Source: Geopseudomonas aromaticivorans (GTDB lineage Bacteria > Pseudomonadota > Gammaproteobacteria > Pseudomonadales > Pseudomonadaceae). From it: 64,000 nucleotides of DNA. The stretch covers positions 62,001 through 126,000 of the forward strand of contig NZ_JAHRGL010000001.1 of NCBI RefSeq assembly GCF_019097855.1, in the 5' to 3' direction. The translations under genes were made by a program, and so were the position numbers. This document shows, in pieces, positions 54,881-64,000 of this stretch. Position 1 is the first letter of the stretch. Each line of letters starts with the position of its first letter. Below the pieces are notes generated by a model, which saw only the letters and a list, made by a program, of their open reading frames with translations, made no database searches and was not told the origin of the DNA.

Positions 54881-55501
54881 TCAGCGACCCAGCACCTGGC
54901 GGGTCTTCAGTTCGCATTCGAAGAGGAACTCGAAGGCTTCGATCTGGCGCAGGGCATCGCTCATCTGCGCGCCCCAAGTGTAAAGGCCGTGGCCGCGGAT
55001 CAGGTAGCCCGCGCAGTCGGCGTGCCCCGCCAGCCACTGCTGCACCTGGCCGGCCAGGCGGGCGATGTCCTGGTCGTTGGCGAAGATCGGCACCACCACC
55101 CGGCCCTCGTGGGTGGTGACGCCGCTGAAGGCCTTCTGCAGCTCGTAGTCCTCCAGCAGCAGGTAGTCGCCGGGCGTCAGCCGCGACAGCACGGTGGCGT
55201 TGACCGAGTGGGTGTGCAGCACCGCGCCGATGTCGGCGCGCCAGGCGTACAGCTGGGTGTGCAGCAGGGTCTCGGCCGAGGGCTTCTTGCCCGGCTCCAG
55301 GCTGTTGCCGGCCAGGTCGGTAGCCAGCACGTCGCTGTCGGTCAGCTGGCCCTTGTGCCTGCCGGACACGGTGAGCAGCGCCTGGTCGGCAGCCAGGCGC
55401 GCCGAGTAGTTGCTGCTGGTGGCCGGCGACCAGCCGCGGCCGTAGAGGAAGCGGCCGGCCTCAATGATCTGCCGGGTGAGAAGTGCGCGCTTGTCGGTCA
55501 T
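54881..55501 (-). CDS. mtnB: methylthioribulose-1-phosphate dehydratase
   Basis: A 206-residue class II aldolase-like zinc enzyme of methionine salvage that dehydrates methylthioribulose 1-phosphate. Zinc ligands are visible as HTHSVNATV (about residue 97) and in RGHGLYTWG near 169. GRGWSPATSSNYSAR at the N-terminus is typical. It heads the leftward mtnB-mtnD-mtnC run; upstream salvage enzymes MtnA and MtaP/MtnP are not in the window. Confidence 0.94.
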   Translation of the reverse strand: MTDKRALLTRQIIEAGRFLYGRGWSPATSSNYSARLAADQALLTVSGRHKGQLTDSDVLATDLAGNSLEPGKKPSAETLLHTQLYAWRADIGAVLHTHSVNATVLSRLTPGDYLLLEDYELQKAFSGVTTHEGRVVVPIFANDQDIARLAGQVQQWLAGHADCAGYLIRGHGLYTWGAQMSDALRQIEAFEFLFECELKTRQVLGR

Positions 55502-55539
55502 CTGGGCGGTCTCGAAGGGTCAGGAGGCAAAAAAAGTAT

Positions 55540-56694
55540 TCACGTGGCGCCGGGCTCGCGCAGGCGCCACACCACGATGCCCGCGGCGAGCAGCGCCGCC
55601 AGGCTGGCGATGGCGAAGGTCCAGGCCGGGCCGAGGCTGTTCCAGCTGTAGCCAGCATAGAGCGCGCCCACCGCGGCGCCGGAGCCGGACAGCGCCGCGT
55701 ACAGCGCCTGCCCCTGCCCTTGCTGGCGGGCGGCGAAGCTGTGGCGCACGAAATGGATGGCCGCGGCGTGGAAGCTGCCGAAGGTCGCCGCGTGCATCAC
55801 CTGCGCCAGCAGCAGCACCGGCCAGTGATCGGCCAGGTTGCCCAGCAGCAGCCAGCGCAGCGCCGCCAGCAGCAGGCTGGCGAGCAGCACCTGGCGCACC
55901 GAGAAGCGCGCCAGCAGGCGGGCCATCACCAGGAACAGGAGGATTTCCGCCAGCACGCCGAGCGCCCACAGCCAGCCGATCTGGGTACGGCTGTAGCCGA
56001 GGCTTTCCAGGTGCAGGGTGATGAAGGTGTAGTACGGACCGTGGCTGAGCAGCATCAGCGCCACCGCGCAATAGAACGCCGGCACGCCGGGACGCCGCAG
56101 CTGCTGCAGGAAGCCGCCGCGCGCAGCCTCGCTGGCGTGCACCTGCGGCTGGGCGTTGGGAATCCACAGGCTGCTGAGGACGATGGCCAGCATGATGCCG
56201 ATCAGCGCCCAGGGGTAGGCATCCAGGCTCAGCCGCTCGAACAGCGCGCCGAGGCCGACCACGGTGCAGATGAAGCCGATCGAGCCCCACAGGCGGACCT
56301 GGCTGTAGCGCGCCGCCTGCTCGCGCAGGTGCGCCAGGGTGATCACCTCGAACTGCGGCAGTACCGCATGCCAGAAGAACGCATGCAGGGCCATCACCAG
56401 CGCCAGCCAGGCGTAGTCCTGGCGGTAGAAGATGCTGGCGAAGCTGACCAGGGTACAGAGCGCACCGAGGCGCACGATCAGCAGGCGCCGGCCGGTGACG
56501 TCGCCCAGCCAGCCCCACAGGTTGGGCGCCACGCAGCGCATCAGCATGGGAATCGCCACCAGCTCGCCGATGCGCGCGGCGGAGAAGCCCAGGTGATGGA
56601 AATACAGGGCGAGGAACGGCGCCGTCGCGCCGAGCAGGGCGAAGTAGCTGAAGTAGAAGCCGGACAGGCGCCAGTAGGGCAATGCGGAAGTCAT
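55540..56694 (-). CDS. MFS transporter (phenylpropionate permease-like)
   Basis: A 384-residue protein with about 12 membrane segments of the MFS_1_like/HcaT group: MTSALPYWRLSGFYFSYFALLGATAPFLALYF at the N-terminus, LWGSIGFICTVVG near 130, and a cytoplasmic loop of about 20 residues between the two halves (IPNAQPQVHASEAARG). Substrate unknown. It stands upstream of mtnB on the same strand with only 38 bp between, so it may be co-transcribed with the mtn genes and could carry a methylthio or related compound (inference). Confidence 0.82.
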   Translation of the reverse strand: MTSALPYWRLSGFYFSYFALLGATAPFLALYFHHLGFSAARIGELVAIPMLMRCVAPNLWGWLGDVTGRRLLIVRLGALCTLVSFASIFYRQDYAWLALVMALHAFFWHAVLPQFEVITLAHLREQAARYSQVRLWGSIGFICTVVGLGALFERLSLDAYPWALIGIMLAIVLSSLWIPNAQPQVHASEAARGGFLQQLRRPGVPAFYCAVALMLLSHGPYYTFITLHLESLGYSRTQIGWLWALGVLAEILLFLVMARLLARFSVRQVLLASLLLAALRWLLLGNLADHWPVLLLAQVMHAATFGSFHAAAIHFVRHSFAARQQGQGQALYAALSGSGAAVGALYAGYSWNSLGPAWTFAIASLAALLAAGIVVWRLREPGAT

Positions 56695-56749
56695 GATCTA
56701 GCGGGCGCCGGCCGGACTAGCCGAGAAGGCATCCGGCCGGCACCGGCAC

Positions 56750-57841
56750 TCACAGCTGCGGCAGCACCGGGGTGCTCACCTGCACGTTGGCGTTCTGCGC
56801 GCGGTGGCGCAGCAGGTGGTCCATCAGCACGATGGCCATCATCGCCTCGGCGATCGGCGTGGCGCGGATGCCGACGCAGGGGTCGTGGCGGCCCTTGGTG
56901 ATCACTTCCACCGGGTTGCCGTCGACGTCGATGGAGCGCCCGGGGGTGGTGATGCTCGAAGTCGGCTTGAGCGCTAGGTGCGCGACGATCGGCTGGCCGG
57001 AAGAGATGCCGCCGAGGATGCCGCCGGCGTGGTTGGACAGGAAGCCCGCCGGGGTCAGCTCGTCGCGATGCTCGGTGCCGCGCTGGGCCACCGCGGCGAA
57101 GCCGGCGCCGATCTCCACGCCCTTGACCGCGTTGATGCTCATCAGCGCGTGGGCCAGTTCGGCGTCGAGGCGGTCGAAGATCGGCTCGCCGAGACCCGGC
57201 GGCACGCCTTCGGCGACCACGGTGATCTTGGCGCCGACCGAATCCTGGTCGCGGCGCAGCTGGTCCATGTAGACCTCCAGCTCGGCCACCTTGTCCGGAT
57301 CGGGGCTGAAGAAGGCGTTCTCCTCCACCGAGTCCCAGGTCTTGAACGGGATCTCGATCGGGCCGAGCTGGCTCATGTAGCCGCGCACGGTGATGCCCAG
57401 GCCGGCCAGGTACTTCTTGGCGATGGCCCCGGCGGCGACGCGCATGGCGGTCTCGCGCGCCGAGCTGCGGCCGCCGCCGCGGTAGTCGCGCAGGCCGTAC
57501 TTGTGGTGGTAGGTGTAGTCGGCGTGGGCCGGGCGGAACAGGTCCTTGATCGCCGAGTAGTCCTTGGACTTCTGGTCGGTGTTGCGAATCAGCAGGCCGA
57601 TCGGGCAGCCGGTGGTCTTGCCCTCGAACACGCCGGAGAGGATTTCCACCTCGTCGGCTTCCTGGCGCTGGGTGGTGTGGCGGCTGGTGCCCGGCTTGCG
57701 GCGGTCGAGGTCGCGCTGCAGGTCTTCCAGCGAGATGTCCAGCCCGGGCGGGCAGCCGTCGACGATGGCGACCAGCGCCGGACCATGGCTTTCACCGGCG
57801 GTGGTGACGGTGAACAGCTTGCCGTAAGTATTGCCAGACAT
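56750..57841 (-). CDS. aroC: chorismate synthase
   Basis: A 363-residue FMN-dependent enzyme converting EPSP to chorismate. Signatures include [49 protein letters not shown] and the C-terminal [18 protein letters not shown]. The start is ATG at 57841 ([20 protein letters not shown]); the longer frame of 16 codons is not conserved in the family. It is divergent from the alpha/beta hydrolase gene. Confidence 0.97.
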   Translation of the reverse strand: MSGNTYGKLFTVTTAGESHGPALVAIVDGCPPGLDISLEDLQRDLDRRKPGTSRHTTQRQEADEVEILSGVFEGKTTGCPIGLLIRNTDQKSKDYSAIKDLFRPAHADYTYHHKYGLRDYRGGGRSSARETAMRVAAGAIAKKYLAGLGITVRGYMSQLGPIEIPFKTWDSVEENAFFSPDPDKVAELEVYMDQLRRDQDSVGAKITVVAEGVPPGLGEPIFDRLDAELAHALMSINAVKGVEIGAGFAAVAQRGTEHRDELTPAGFLSNHAGGILGGISSGQPIVAHLALKPTSSITTPGRSIDVDGNPVEVITKGRHDPCVGIRATPIAEAMMAIVLMDHLLRHRAQNANVQVSTPVLPQL

Positions 57842-57960
57842 GCAGGATGCTCCGCGGCGGGAAAAAATGAAGGCCGGCAGTATACCCAAGCGCCCCGCCG
57901 CTGGGGAAACGCCGGCTGCGCGCCCCCGCCCGTCCCACCGTCCTTGCCCGGAGTTCCTCC

Positions 57961-58929
57961 ATGCCCAGCACGCGCCTGCTACGGACCGCCCTGCTGCTGA
58001 CGCTGCTGCTGTGCTGCGCCCCGCTGCGCGCCGCGCCGCCGAGCATCCTGCAATGGCCGGTGGAGCTGCTGGTGCCCGGCGGCCTCCTGCACGGCAGCCT
58101 GATGCTGCCCGAAACGGCGCAGCCGGCGCCGGTGGTGCTGATCATCGCCGGCTCCGGACCGACCGACCGCGACGGCAACAATCCCGCCGGGGGCAACAAC
58201 GACAGCCTCAGGCGCCTGGCCCTGGGCCTGGCCGAGCGCGGCATCGCCAGCCTGCGCTACGACAAGCGCGGCGTGGCCGCCAGCCGCGCGGTGGCACCGC
58301 GCGAGGAGCAGTTGAGCGTCGAGGCCTACGTTGCCGATGCGGTGGCCTGGGGCCAACTGCTAAAGGCCGACCCGCGGTTTTCCCAGCTGATCCTGCTCGG
58401 CCACAGCGAGGGCGCACTGATCGCAACCCTGGCCGCCGCGGACTCCGGCGCCGATGCGCTGGTCAGCCTCGCCGGCATCGCCCATCCGCTCGGCACGGTG
58501 CTGCGCGAGCAGCTGCAGGGACGCCTGCCGCCGACGCTGGCGGCAGAAACCGAAACGATCCTGCGCGAACTGGAACAGGGCCACACGGTGGCCGAGGTTT
58601 CGCCGAAGCTGCGGGTATTGCTGCGGCCGAGCGTGCAGCCCTACCTGATCACCCTGCTGCGCCAACGCCCGGCCGAGGCCTTCGCCCAGGTGCCGATCCC
58701 GGCGCTGATCGTCCAGGGCACCCGCGACTTCCAGGTCGACGCGCAGGAGGCGCTGCTGTTGCAGCAGGCCAAGCCGGAGGCACAGCTGCTGCTGGTCGAG
58801 GGCATGAACCATGTGCTGCGCGTCGTGCCGGCCGATGCGCCGCCGCTGGCGTCCTACAACGACCCGCAGCTGCCGCTGGCGGCGGAGCTGCTGGACGGCC
58901 TGGCGCGCTTCATCCTGCCCGCCCCGTAG
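57961..58929 (+). CDS. exported alpha/beta hydrolase
   Basis: A 322-residue alpha/beta hydrolase with a signal peptide (1 to about 25, LRAAPP). The oxyanion region [14 protein letters not shown] (residues 61-74), the nucleophile elbow GHSEG with Ser149 and a C-terminal His in EGMNHVLR (about residue 282) complete the usual set. The [10 protein letters not shown] pattern is a mark of a family of periplasmic or membrane-bound hydrolases of unknown substrate. Divergent from aroC. Confidence 0.82.
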   Translation: MPSTRLLRTALLLTLLLCCAPLRAAPPSILQWPVELLVPGGLLHGSLMLPETAQPAPVVLIIAGSGPTDRDGNNPAGGNNDSLRRLALGLAERGIASLRYDKRGVAASRAVAPREEQLSVEAYVADAVAWGQLLKADPRFSQLILLGHSEGALIATLAAADSGADALVSLAGIAHPLGTVLREQLQGRLPPTLAAETETILRELEQGHTVAEVSPKLRVLLRPSVQPYLITLLRQRPAEAFAQVPIPALIVQGTRDFQVDAQEALLLQQAKPEAQLLLVEGMNHVLRVVPADAPPLASYNDPQLPLAAELLDGLARFILPAP

Positions 58930-58984
58930 GGTGCGCCACGCGCACCATTGAGAGCGGCCATTGGGTGCGCATGGCGCACCCTAC
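58926..58984. repeat. inverted-repeat element (REP-like)
   Basis: Two 21-base arms, 58926-58946 and 58964-58984, are inverted copies with one mismatch, separated by 17 bases. Each arm is itself partly palindromic (GGTGCGC...GCGCACC), typical of repetitive extragenic palindromes. It overlaps the last four bases of the hydrolase gene (the stop TAG is in the arm) and lies two bases short of the prmB stop, in converging orientation. No T-run follows. Confidence 0.85.
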
Positions 58985-58986
58985 GC

Positions 58987-59907
58987 TCAAGACGCCAGGC
59001 GTGCGCGGAACAGCGCCTGATGCTGGCGGCACTGCTCGGCGCTGAGCACGAACACGCCATGACCGCCGTTCTCGAACTCGACCCAGGTGAACGCCACTTC
59101 CGGATAGGCGGCCTCGACGTGCACCTGGCTGTTGCCCACCTCGATCACCAGCAGGCCGTCGGCGCTCAGGTGGTCGGCCGCCTCGGCGAGCATGCGCCGC
59201 ACCAGATCCAGGCCATCGGCGCCGCAGGCCAGGCCCATGGCCGGCTCGTGGTGGAACTCGGCCGGCATGTCGGCGAAGTCCTCGGCATCCACATAGGGGG
59301 GGTTGGAGACGATCAGGTCGAAGCGCTGCCCCGGCAGGCCGTCGAAGCCGTCGCCTTGCACGGTGTAGACACGCTCCTCCAGCTCGTGGCGCTCGATGTT
59401 GAGGTTGGCCACCTCCAGAGCGTCGAACGACAGGTCGGCGAGCACCACCTCGGCCTCCGGGAAGGCATGGGCGCAGGCGATGCCGATGCAGCCGGAGCCG
59501 GTGCACAAGTCGAGGATGCGCGTAGGCGTACCCTTCAGCCAGGGCGCGAAGTGCTTGTCGATCAGCTCGGCGATCGGCGAGCGCGGCACCAGCACGCGCT
59601 CGTCGACGCAATACGGCTGGCCACAGAACCAAGCCTCGCCGAGCAGGTAGGCCGCCGGAATGCGCTCGTCGATGCGCCGCTGCAGCAGTGCGCGCACCGC
59701 TTCCAGCTCGTCCTCCTCCAGACGGCAGTCGAGCCAGCCTTCCGCGGTATCCCAGGGCAGGTGCAGGCCGCCGAGCACCAGCTGGCGCGCCTCGTCCCAG
59801 GCGTTGTCGGTACCGTGACCGAAGAACAGCTCGGCGCCATGGAAGCGGCTGACACCCCAGCGGATCAGGTCACGGATGCTTTGCAGACGGCTGTGGTTGG
59901 CGCTCAT
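58987..59907 (-). CDS. prmB: ribosomal protein L3 glutamine methyltransferase
   Basis: A 306-residue class I methyltransferase that N5-methylates a glutamine in ribosomal protein L3. The NPPY motif is in [14 protein letters not shown], the SAM loop is [16 protein letters not shown] and the N-terminal helical domain (about 1-110) has the PrmB pattern. The start is ATG 59907 ([18 protein letters not shown]). It ends beside the inverted repeat and converges with the hydrolase gene. Confidence 0.94.
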   Translation of the reverse strand: MSANHSRLQSIRDLIRWGVSRFHGAELFFGHGTDNAWDEARQLVLGGLHLPWDTAEGWLDCRLEEDELEAVRALLQRRIDERIPAAYLLGEAWFCGQPYCVDERVLVPRSPIAELIDKHFAPWLKGTPTRILDLCTGSGCIGIACAHAFPEAEVVLADLSFDALEVANLNIERHELEERVYTVQGDGFDGLPGQRFDLIVSNPPYVDAEDFADMPAEFHHEPAMGLACGADGLDLVRRMLAEAADHLSADGLLVIEVGNSQVHVEAAYPEVAFTWVEFENGGHGVFVLSAEQCRQHQALFRARLAS

Positions 59908-59994
59908 GGCTGGGGTCCTCGGTGATGGGCCGCGCATTCTAGCCGAAGGGCGTCGCCAAGACCCGCGCCGCCACTCGGCAACCTCCCGCGATCG

Positions 59995-60885
59995 TCAGCT
60001 CGGCCGGCTCGGCACGCCGCTCAGCCGCGGCGCATCCGCTGCCGCGCGCTCCGCCAGCCAGTCGGCCAGCGCGCGAAAACGCAGGGTCTCGCGCAGGTCG
60101 CGGTGGCACAGCAGCCACAGCTCGCGGCTCAGCTCGACGCCGGACAGCCGGCGCAGTCCGGGCACCTCGCCGACCAGGCAGGGCAGCAGCGCCAGGCCCA
60201 GGCCGGCCTGGCAGGCGCGCTGCAACGAGGTCACCGCCGTCACCCGCAGGCGCACGCCACCCTGCGGGTCCTGCTGCTGCAACCAGCGCGCCTCCGGCAG
60301 CTGGCCGAGACTCTCGGCGTAGCCCAGCCACGGCAGCCGGCGCCAGTCGTCTGGCCGGGCCGCGGCGAAACGCTCGGCGCCGTACACCGCATAGCCCAGT
60401 TCGCCGACCTTGCGCATCACCAGCGCGGCATCCTGGCGTGGCCGCGCCAGGCGCAGGGCGAGATCCGACTCGTGGCGGGTGAACGACAGGTCGCGGTTGT
60501 CGCCCAGCAGCTGCAGGTCGAGCTGCGGATGGCGCGCGGCCAGCTCGGGCAGCTGCGGAATCAGCCAGTGGGCGAGGAGGAACTCCACCGAGGTCAGGCG
60601 CACGCTGCCGGCCACGCTCTGCGCCTCCTCGCGGGCGGCCAGCAGCATGCCCTGCACGTCGCCCTGCAGGGCCGCGGCGCGCTGCAACAGCACCCGACCG
60701 GCCGCCGTCGGCCGGTAGCTGCCTGCGTCGCGCAGAAACAGGCGCACCTGCAGCGCCCGCTCGGCCACCTGCAGGCGCCGGCCGACGGTGGTCGGGTTGA
60801 CTGCCAGCGCCCGCGCCGCCGCGGCCAGGGTCGCGTGCTGCTCCAGCGCCAGCAGCACGGGAATGTCGTTCCAGTCGAAGGCCAT
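59995..60885 (-). CDS. LysR family transcriptional regulator
   Basis: A 296-residue LysR regulator. The N-terminal winged helix MAFDWNDIPVLLALEQHATLAAAARALAVNPTTVGRRLQVAE (part) is followed by an effector domain (about 90-290). It is divergent from the cysteine hydrolase gene with a 105-bp gap, the classical arrangement for a LysR regulator and its target. Effector unknown. Confidence 0.88.
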   Translation of the reverse strand: MAFDWNDIPVLLALEQHATLAAAARALAVNPTTVGRRLQVAERALQVRLFLRDAGSYRPTAAGRVLLQRAAALQGDVQGMLLAAREEAQSVAGSVRLTSVEFLLAHWLIPQLPELAARHPQLDLQLLGDNRDLSFTRHESDLALRLARPRQDAALVMRKVGELGYAVYGAERFAAARPDDWRRLPWLGYAESLGQLPEARWLQQQDPQGGVRLRVTAVTSLQRACQAGLGLALLPCLVGEVPGLRRLSGVELSRELWLLCHRDLRETLRFRALADWLAERAAADAPRLSGVPSRPS

Positions 60886-60990
60886 CGCCGGCTCCCTGCA
60901 AAAATGCATTGTTGATCGGCACGCCTGAGTCTTCAGCGCCGCCGCCGTCCCGCCCACAATGGTCGCGTCCATCCCCTACCGGAGTACAGC

Positions 60991-61590
60991 ATGAGCGACG
61001 CCAAGACCCTGTTCGAACTGACTGGCAGCGGCCACCCAGCCGCCGACCTGCAGCAGGCCACCCTGCTGATCATCGACGCGCAGAACGAGTACCGCAACGG
61101 CGACCTGCGCCTGCCCGGCGTCGAGGCCGCCGCCGCGCAGATCCAGCGCCTGCTGGAGGCGGCACGCGCCGCCGGGGCGCCGGTGGTGCACGTGCAGCAC
61201 ATCGGCGTGCCCGGCTACCTGTTCGACCCCGAAGGCCCGCGCGGCGAGATCTTCGCGGAGCTGACCCCGCAAGCGGGCGAAGCCGTGGTGCGCAAGTCGC
61301 TGCCCAACGCCTTCGCCCACAGCGAGCTGGATCGCGTGCTGCGCGAGCTGGGCCGCGAGCAGCTGGTGGTCTGCGGCTACATGACCCACATGTGCGTGAG
61401 CGCCACGGTGCGCGCCGCCAAGGACCTCGGCTATCGCAGCACGGTGGTCGCCGCCGCCTGCGCCACCCGCGACCTGCCGGGCATCGACGGCATCCTGGTG
61501 GACGCCGCCACCCTGCACCGCGTCGAGCTGGCCGCCCTGGCCGACCTGTTCGCCTGCGTGGTGGCGGACGCCGCCGCCCTCGGCGCCTGA
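60991..61590 (+). CDS. cysteine hydrolase (isochorismatase-like)
   Basis: A 199-residue enzyme of the isochorismatase-like superfamily with an intact Asp29-Lys102-Cys135 triad (LLIIDAQNEY, RKSLPNAF, GYMTHMCVSATV); such enzymes hydrolyse amides (nicotinamidase, ureidoacrylate or carbamoyl compounds). The substrate is not deducible. It is probably controlled by the divergent LysR regulator. Confidence 0.87.
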   Translation: MSDAKTLFELTGSGHPAADLQQATLLIIDAQNEYRNGDLRLPGVEAAAAQIQRLLEAARAAGAPVVHVQHIGVPGYLFDPEGPRGEIFAELTPQAGEAVVRKSLPNAFAHSELDRVLRELGREQLVVCGYMTHMCVSATVRAAKDLGYRSTVVAAACATRDLPGIDGILVDAATLHRVELAALADLFACVVADAAALGA

Positions 61591-61690
61591 CCCCACGCAC
61601 GCGCCGCCGCAGAGCCCCGGCAACCGGCAGGCAGCATCCGCACAGACGCGAAGTTCCGATAGAATTGCGCGTCTGATGCGGAGAGCCAGC

Positions 61691-62251
61691 ATGCAAGACG
61701 ACGATTTTTCCCAATTTCTCAGCGAGATGCGCGGAGTCAAGCGCATCAAGGTGGAGGAGCGCGCCGACACCGGCAAACCCAAGGCCGATCGCCAGCAAGT
61801 CGCCAACCGCCAGCAGAACGCGCTGCTCAGCCAGCAGACCACCACGGTCGACGGGCTGTCCGACCTGTTCGTCATCGACGTCGGCGCCGAGGACGAGCTG
61901 TACTGGGTGCGCGACGGCGTGCAGGAAGGCCAGATGCGCAAGCTCAAGGCCGGGCAGATCCCCTTCGAGGGCAGCCTCGACCTGCACGGCATGAACGTGG
62001 AGAAGGCGCGCGCCACCCTCTGGGAGTTTCTCGCCGAGGCGGCGCGCTTCGAGGTGCGCTGCGTGCGCGTGACCCACGGCAAGGCGGCGCGCACCGACGG
62101 GCGCCGGCCCATGGTCAAGAGCCACGTCAACACCTGGCTGCGCCAGCACCCGCAGGTGCTCGGCTTCACCTCCTGCGTGGCCAAGCATGGCGGCACCGGC
62201 GCCGTCTACGTGCTGTTGAAGCGGACCATGCTCGAGGGGCGCGACGAGTAG
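61691..62251 (+). CDS. Smr domain protein
   Basis: A 186-residue protein with a C-terminal Smr domain (SLDLHGMNVEKARATLWEF near residue 100, THGKAARTDGRRPMVK near 137, TGAVYVLLKR at the end) and an N-terminal helical extension. Standalone Smr proteins such as SmrB are endonucleases that cleave mRNA at collided ribosomes; the LDLHG and THGK-type motifs are kept here, so nuclease function is plausible. The first ATG (61676) is less likely than 61691, which has GGAG 8 bases ahead. Confidence 0.85.
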   Translation: MQDDDFSQFLSEMRGVKRIKVEERADTGKPKADRQQVANRQQNALLSQQTTTVDGLSDLFVIDVGAEDELYWVRDGVQEGQMRKLKAGQIPFEGSLDLHGMNVEKARATLWEFLAEAARFEVRCVRVTHGKAARTDGRRPMVKSHVNTWLRQHPQVLGFTSCVAKHGGTGAVYVLLKRTMLEGRDE

Positions 62252-62276
62252 CCGGGGCGGTTTCAGTTCGGCCCGC

Positions 62277-62924
62277 TCAGGCCGCTGACTCCGGCCGCAA
62301 CTCCCCGGCCGCGGTGAAGAACACCCAGGCCAGTGCTGCGCTGGCGGCCAGGCCCGGCAAAAGTGCCGGCACCACCAGCACCCCGCTGGCCGAGCCGGCA
62401 CCGGCCAGCAGCACCGACCAGACAAACAGGCGCAGCGCCGGGTACGGCTGACGGATACGCCGCAGGCGCAGAGCGAACCACAGCAGACAGAAGCCGAGAG
62501 CGACGAACAGGGCGAAGTAGCCGAGTTCCCACCACCCCGCCACCCCGGCGGCCTGGCCGTCGTGCAGTGCAGCGAAGCCGGTCGCCAGCAAGCCGAGCAG
62601 GATCTGCAGCGCCACCGGCCCGTCCAGCCCATGCAGCGCGAACCGCGCGGCCAGCAAGGCGCGCAAGCGCAGCAGCAGATAGCCCCAGAGCAGCACCAGC
62701 AGCAGGCTCAGCAGATGGGTGAAGGCCAGCGGCGCGAGTTGCGGATGCAGCGCCTGCCACAGGCCCAGCACCAGTAGCACGCAAAAACCGAACAGGTAGC
62801 CCAGAGCCAGCGCGCCGAGCACGCGCAACTGGCTGCGGCTCCAGTCGCCGCCGGCGAAGGCCGCCGGCAGATGCTCGTCAAGCAGCGGGGCCTGCGGCGG
62901 ACGATAGGGATCGTAATCGCGCAT
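62277..62924 (-). CDS. hypothetical membrane protein
   Basis: A 215-residue hydrophobic protein with a short N-terminal cytoplasmic tail (MRDYDPYRPPQAPLLDE) and about six predicted membrane helices (about 36-56, 64-84, 92-118, 132-152, 165-180, 185-207). I do not recognise a family. It lies between the Smr gene (convergent) and pyrF on the same strand. Confidence 0.65.
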   Translation of the reverse strand: MRDYDPYRPPQAPLLDEHLPAAFAGGDWSRSQLRVLGALALGYLFGFCVLLVLGLWQALHPQLAPLAFTHLLSLLLVLLWGYLLLRLRALLAARFALHGLDGPVALQILLGLLATGFAALHDGQAAGVAGWWELGYFALFVALGFCLLWFALRLRRIRQPYPALRLFVWSVLLAGAGSASGVLVVPALLPGLAASAALAWVFFTAAGELRPESAA

Positions 62925-62970
62925 CGACCGTGCCCTCCCCGGCTGGCTGCAACTGCGTGACCGGGCGACC

Positions 62971-63669
62971 TCAGCCGCGCAGCTCGGCCACCACCGCCGC
63001 CAGCGCGGCGGCCGGGTCGGCGGCCTGACTGATCGGCCGGCCGATCACCAGGTAATCGGAGCCGGCCTGCAGTGCCTGACGCGGGGTGAGGATGCGCCGC
63101 TGGTCGTCCTGGGCACTGCCGGCCGGGCGGATACCCGGGGTCACCAGCTGCAGCTGCGGCTGGGCGGCCTTCAGCGCCGGCGCCTCCTGGGCGGAGCAGA
63201 CCAGCCCGTCGAGGCCGGCCTGGGCGGCAAGGCCCGCCAGGCGCAGCACCTGCTCCTGCGGCTCGACGTCCAGGCCGATGCCGGCCAGATCCTCGCGCTC
63301 CATGCTGGTCAGCACGGTCACGCCGATCAGCAGCGGCTTGGGTCCGCTCAGGGTGTCGAGGGTCTCGCGGCAGGCCGCCATCATGCGCAGGCCGCCGGAG
63401 CAGTGCACGTTGACCATCCACACGCCCAGCTCGGCGGCGGCCTTGACTGCCATCGCCGTGGTGTTGGGGATGTCGTGGAATTTCAGGTCGAGGAACACCT
63501 CGAAACCCTTGGCGGCCAGCGTCTCGACGATTTGCGGGCCGCAGCAGGTGAACAGCTCCTTGCCGACCTTGACCCGGCACAGTTGCGGATCGAGGCGCTC
63601 GGCCAGCGCCAGTGCGGCTTCACGGGCAGGGAAATCCAGGGCGACGATGATCGGGGTCTGGCAGGTCAT
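62971..63669 (-). CDS. pyrF: orotidine 5'-phosphate decarboxylase
   Basis: A 232-residue OMP decarboxylase, last step of UMP synthesis. The catalytic Asp-Lys-Asp set [10 protein letters not shown] (Asp61, Lys63, Asp66), Lys34 and the phosphate-binding VIGRPISQA loop are in place. The start is ATG at 63669 ([13 protein letters not shown]); the longer frame is not part of the family. Confidence 0.96.
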   Translation of the reverse strand: MTCQTPIIVALDFPAREAALALAERLDPQLCRVKVGKELFTCCGPQIVETLAAKGFEVFLDLKFHDIPNTTAMAVKAAAELGVWMVNVHCSGGLRMMAACRETLDTLSGPKPLLIGVTVLTSMEREDLAGIGLDVEPQEQVLRLAGLAAQAGLDGLVCSAQEAPALKAAQPQLQLVTPGIRPAGSAQDDQRRILTPRQALQAGSDYLVIGRPISQAADPAAALAAVVAELRG

Positions 63670-63803
63670 GGGGCTCTCTCGGCAAGTCGAATCGCCGCGC
63701 ATTGTAACGCAAGCCCGCGCCGGCCGGCGCGGCGCCAGATCAGGCAAGACAGCCGCGGCGCGCGGCGCTATGGTGAAGGCGACGTCAACAGGAGGAGAAA
63801 ATC

Positions 63804-63983
63804 ATGCCTTGGTATGCCTGGTTGTTTCTGGCCCTGGCCTTCGGCTCGGTGGTCGGCAGCCTGCTGCTGCTGCGCGACAGCGCCAACAAGATGCCGCTCA
63901 GTGAGGAGGAGCTGGAACGCATGCACAAACGCAACGCCGAACAGGATGCCAAGGCCCGCCAGGACGATGGCGAGGACGAATAG
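63804..63983 (+). CDS. small single-pass membrane protein (DUF2897-like)
   Basis: A 59-residue protein read from ATG at 63804, too short to be scored as a normal gene. It has one N-terminal membrane helix (WYAWLFLALAFGSVVGSLLLL) and a charged C-terminal tail rich in Asp, Glu and Lys. A strong AGGAGG site 8 bases before the ATG shows it is translated. Function unknown; it resembles the DUF2897 type found near pyrF in Pseudomonas (recollection). It is divergent from pyrF. Confidence 0.75.
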   Translation: MPWYAWLFLALAFGSVVGSLLLLRDSANKMPLSEEELERMHKRNAEQDAKARQDDGEDE

Positions 63984-64000
63984 CCCCGCGCGGCAACCCG

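Overview
The window looks like a housekeeping stretch of a high-GC Pseudomonas chromosome (P. aeruginosa-like lineage, species not identifiable from sequence alone). The evidence is an oprI murein lipoprotein gene, the divergent ppsA/ppsR pair, the thrH-cysH-cysB block, the ybbA/ybbP/tesA block, the tgpA/DUF58/moxR block, and an aroC-prmB-smr arrangement. These match gene neighbourhoods I remember from P. aeruginosa, but I could not run a comparison. No rRNA, tRNA, CRISPR, prophage or insertion sequence was found.

Layout. 0-5 kb: partial rraA, an alpha/beta hydrolase, PEP synthase ppsA and its regulator ppsR. 5-12 kb: a propionate (2-methylcitrate) operon read leftward, gntR-prpB-prpC-acnD-prpF, with a palindromic operator pair at its promoter and large hairpins between cistrons. 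12-15 kb: a three-gene module of secreted aspartic protease, inactive transglutaminase/7TM protein and ATP-grasp ligase. 15-22 kb: pabB, then an MksB-MksE-MksF-like condensin operon in SMC-first order. 22-28 kb: thrH, cysH, cysB, a universal stress protein, a ketopantoate-reductase-like gene, a DAHP synthase and a small GNAT protein. 28-37 kb: oprI with a convergent L,D-transpeptidase, a CxxC protein, tesA, an ABC exporter pair, greB, an MltF-like lytic transglycosylase and tatD. 37-48 kb: a CHAD protein, the moxR-DUF58-tgpA operon, a P-type ATPase, and a second ATP-grasp/alpha-E/transglutaminase operon. 48-52 kb: an RraB-like gene, a gene-poor A/T-richer patch, a DUF922 protease, a GNAT enzyme, a nitronate monooxygenase and a DUF1059 protein. 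52-64 kb: speE, mtnC-mtnD-mtnB (methionine salvage), an MFS transporter, aroC, an alpha/beta hydrolase, an inverted-repeat element, prmB, a LysR regulator opposite a cysteine hydrolase, an Smr protein, a membrane protein, pyrF and a tiny membrane protein.

How the genes fit together. The prp operon makes pyruvate and succinate from propionyl-CoA, and the neighbouring PpsA can lift pyruvate to PEP. SpeE releases methylthioadenosine, which the adjacent mtn genes can help recycle. DAHP synthase, AroC and PabB are scattered steps of the chorismate and folate branches. OprI carries the C-terminal lysine that L,D-transpeptidases attach to peptidoglycan, and such an enzyme lies next door. The points most worth a second look are the condensin operon with reversed gene order and no adjacent nuclease, the two separate ATP-grasp/transglutaminase-fold modules, the prp operator pair, and the P-type ATPase that lacks a canonical Ca2+ ligand.
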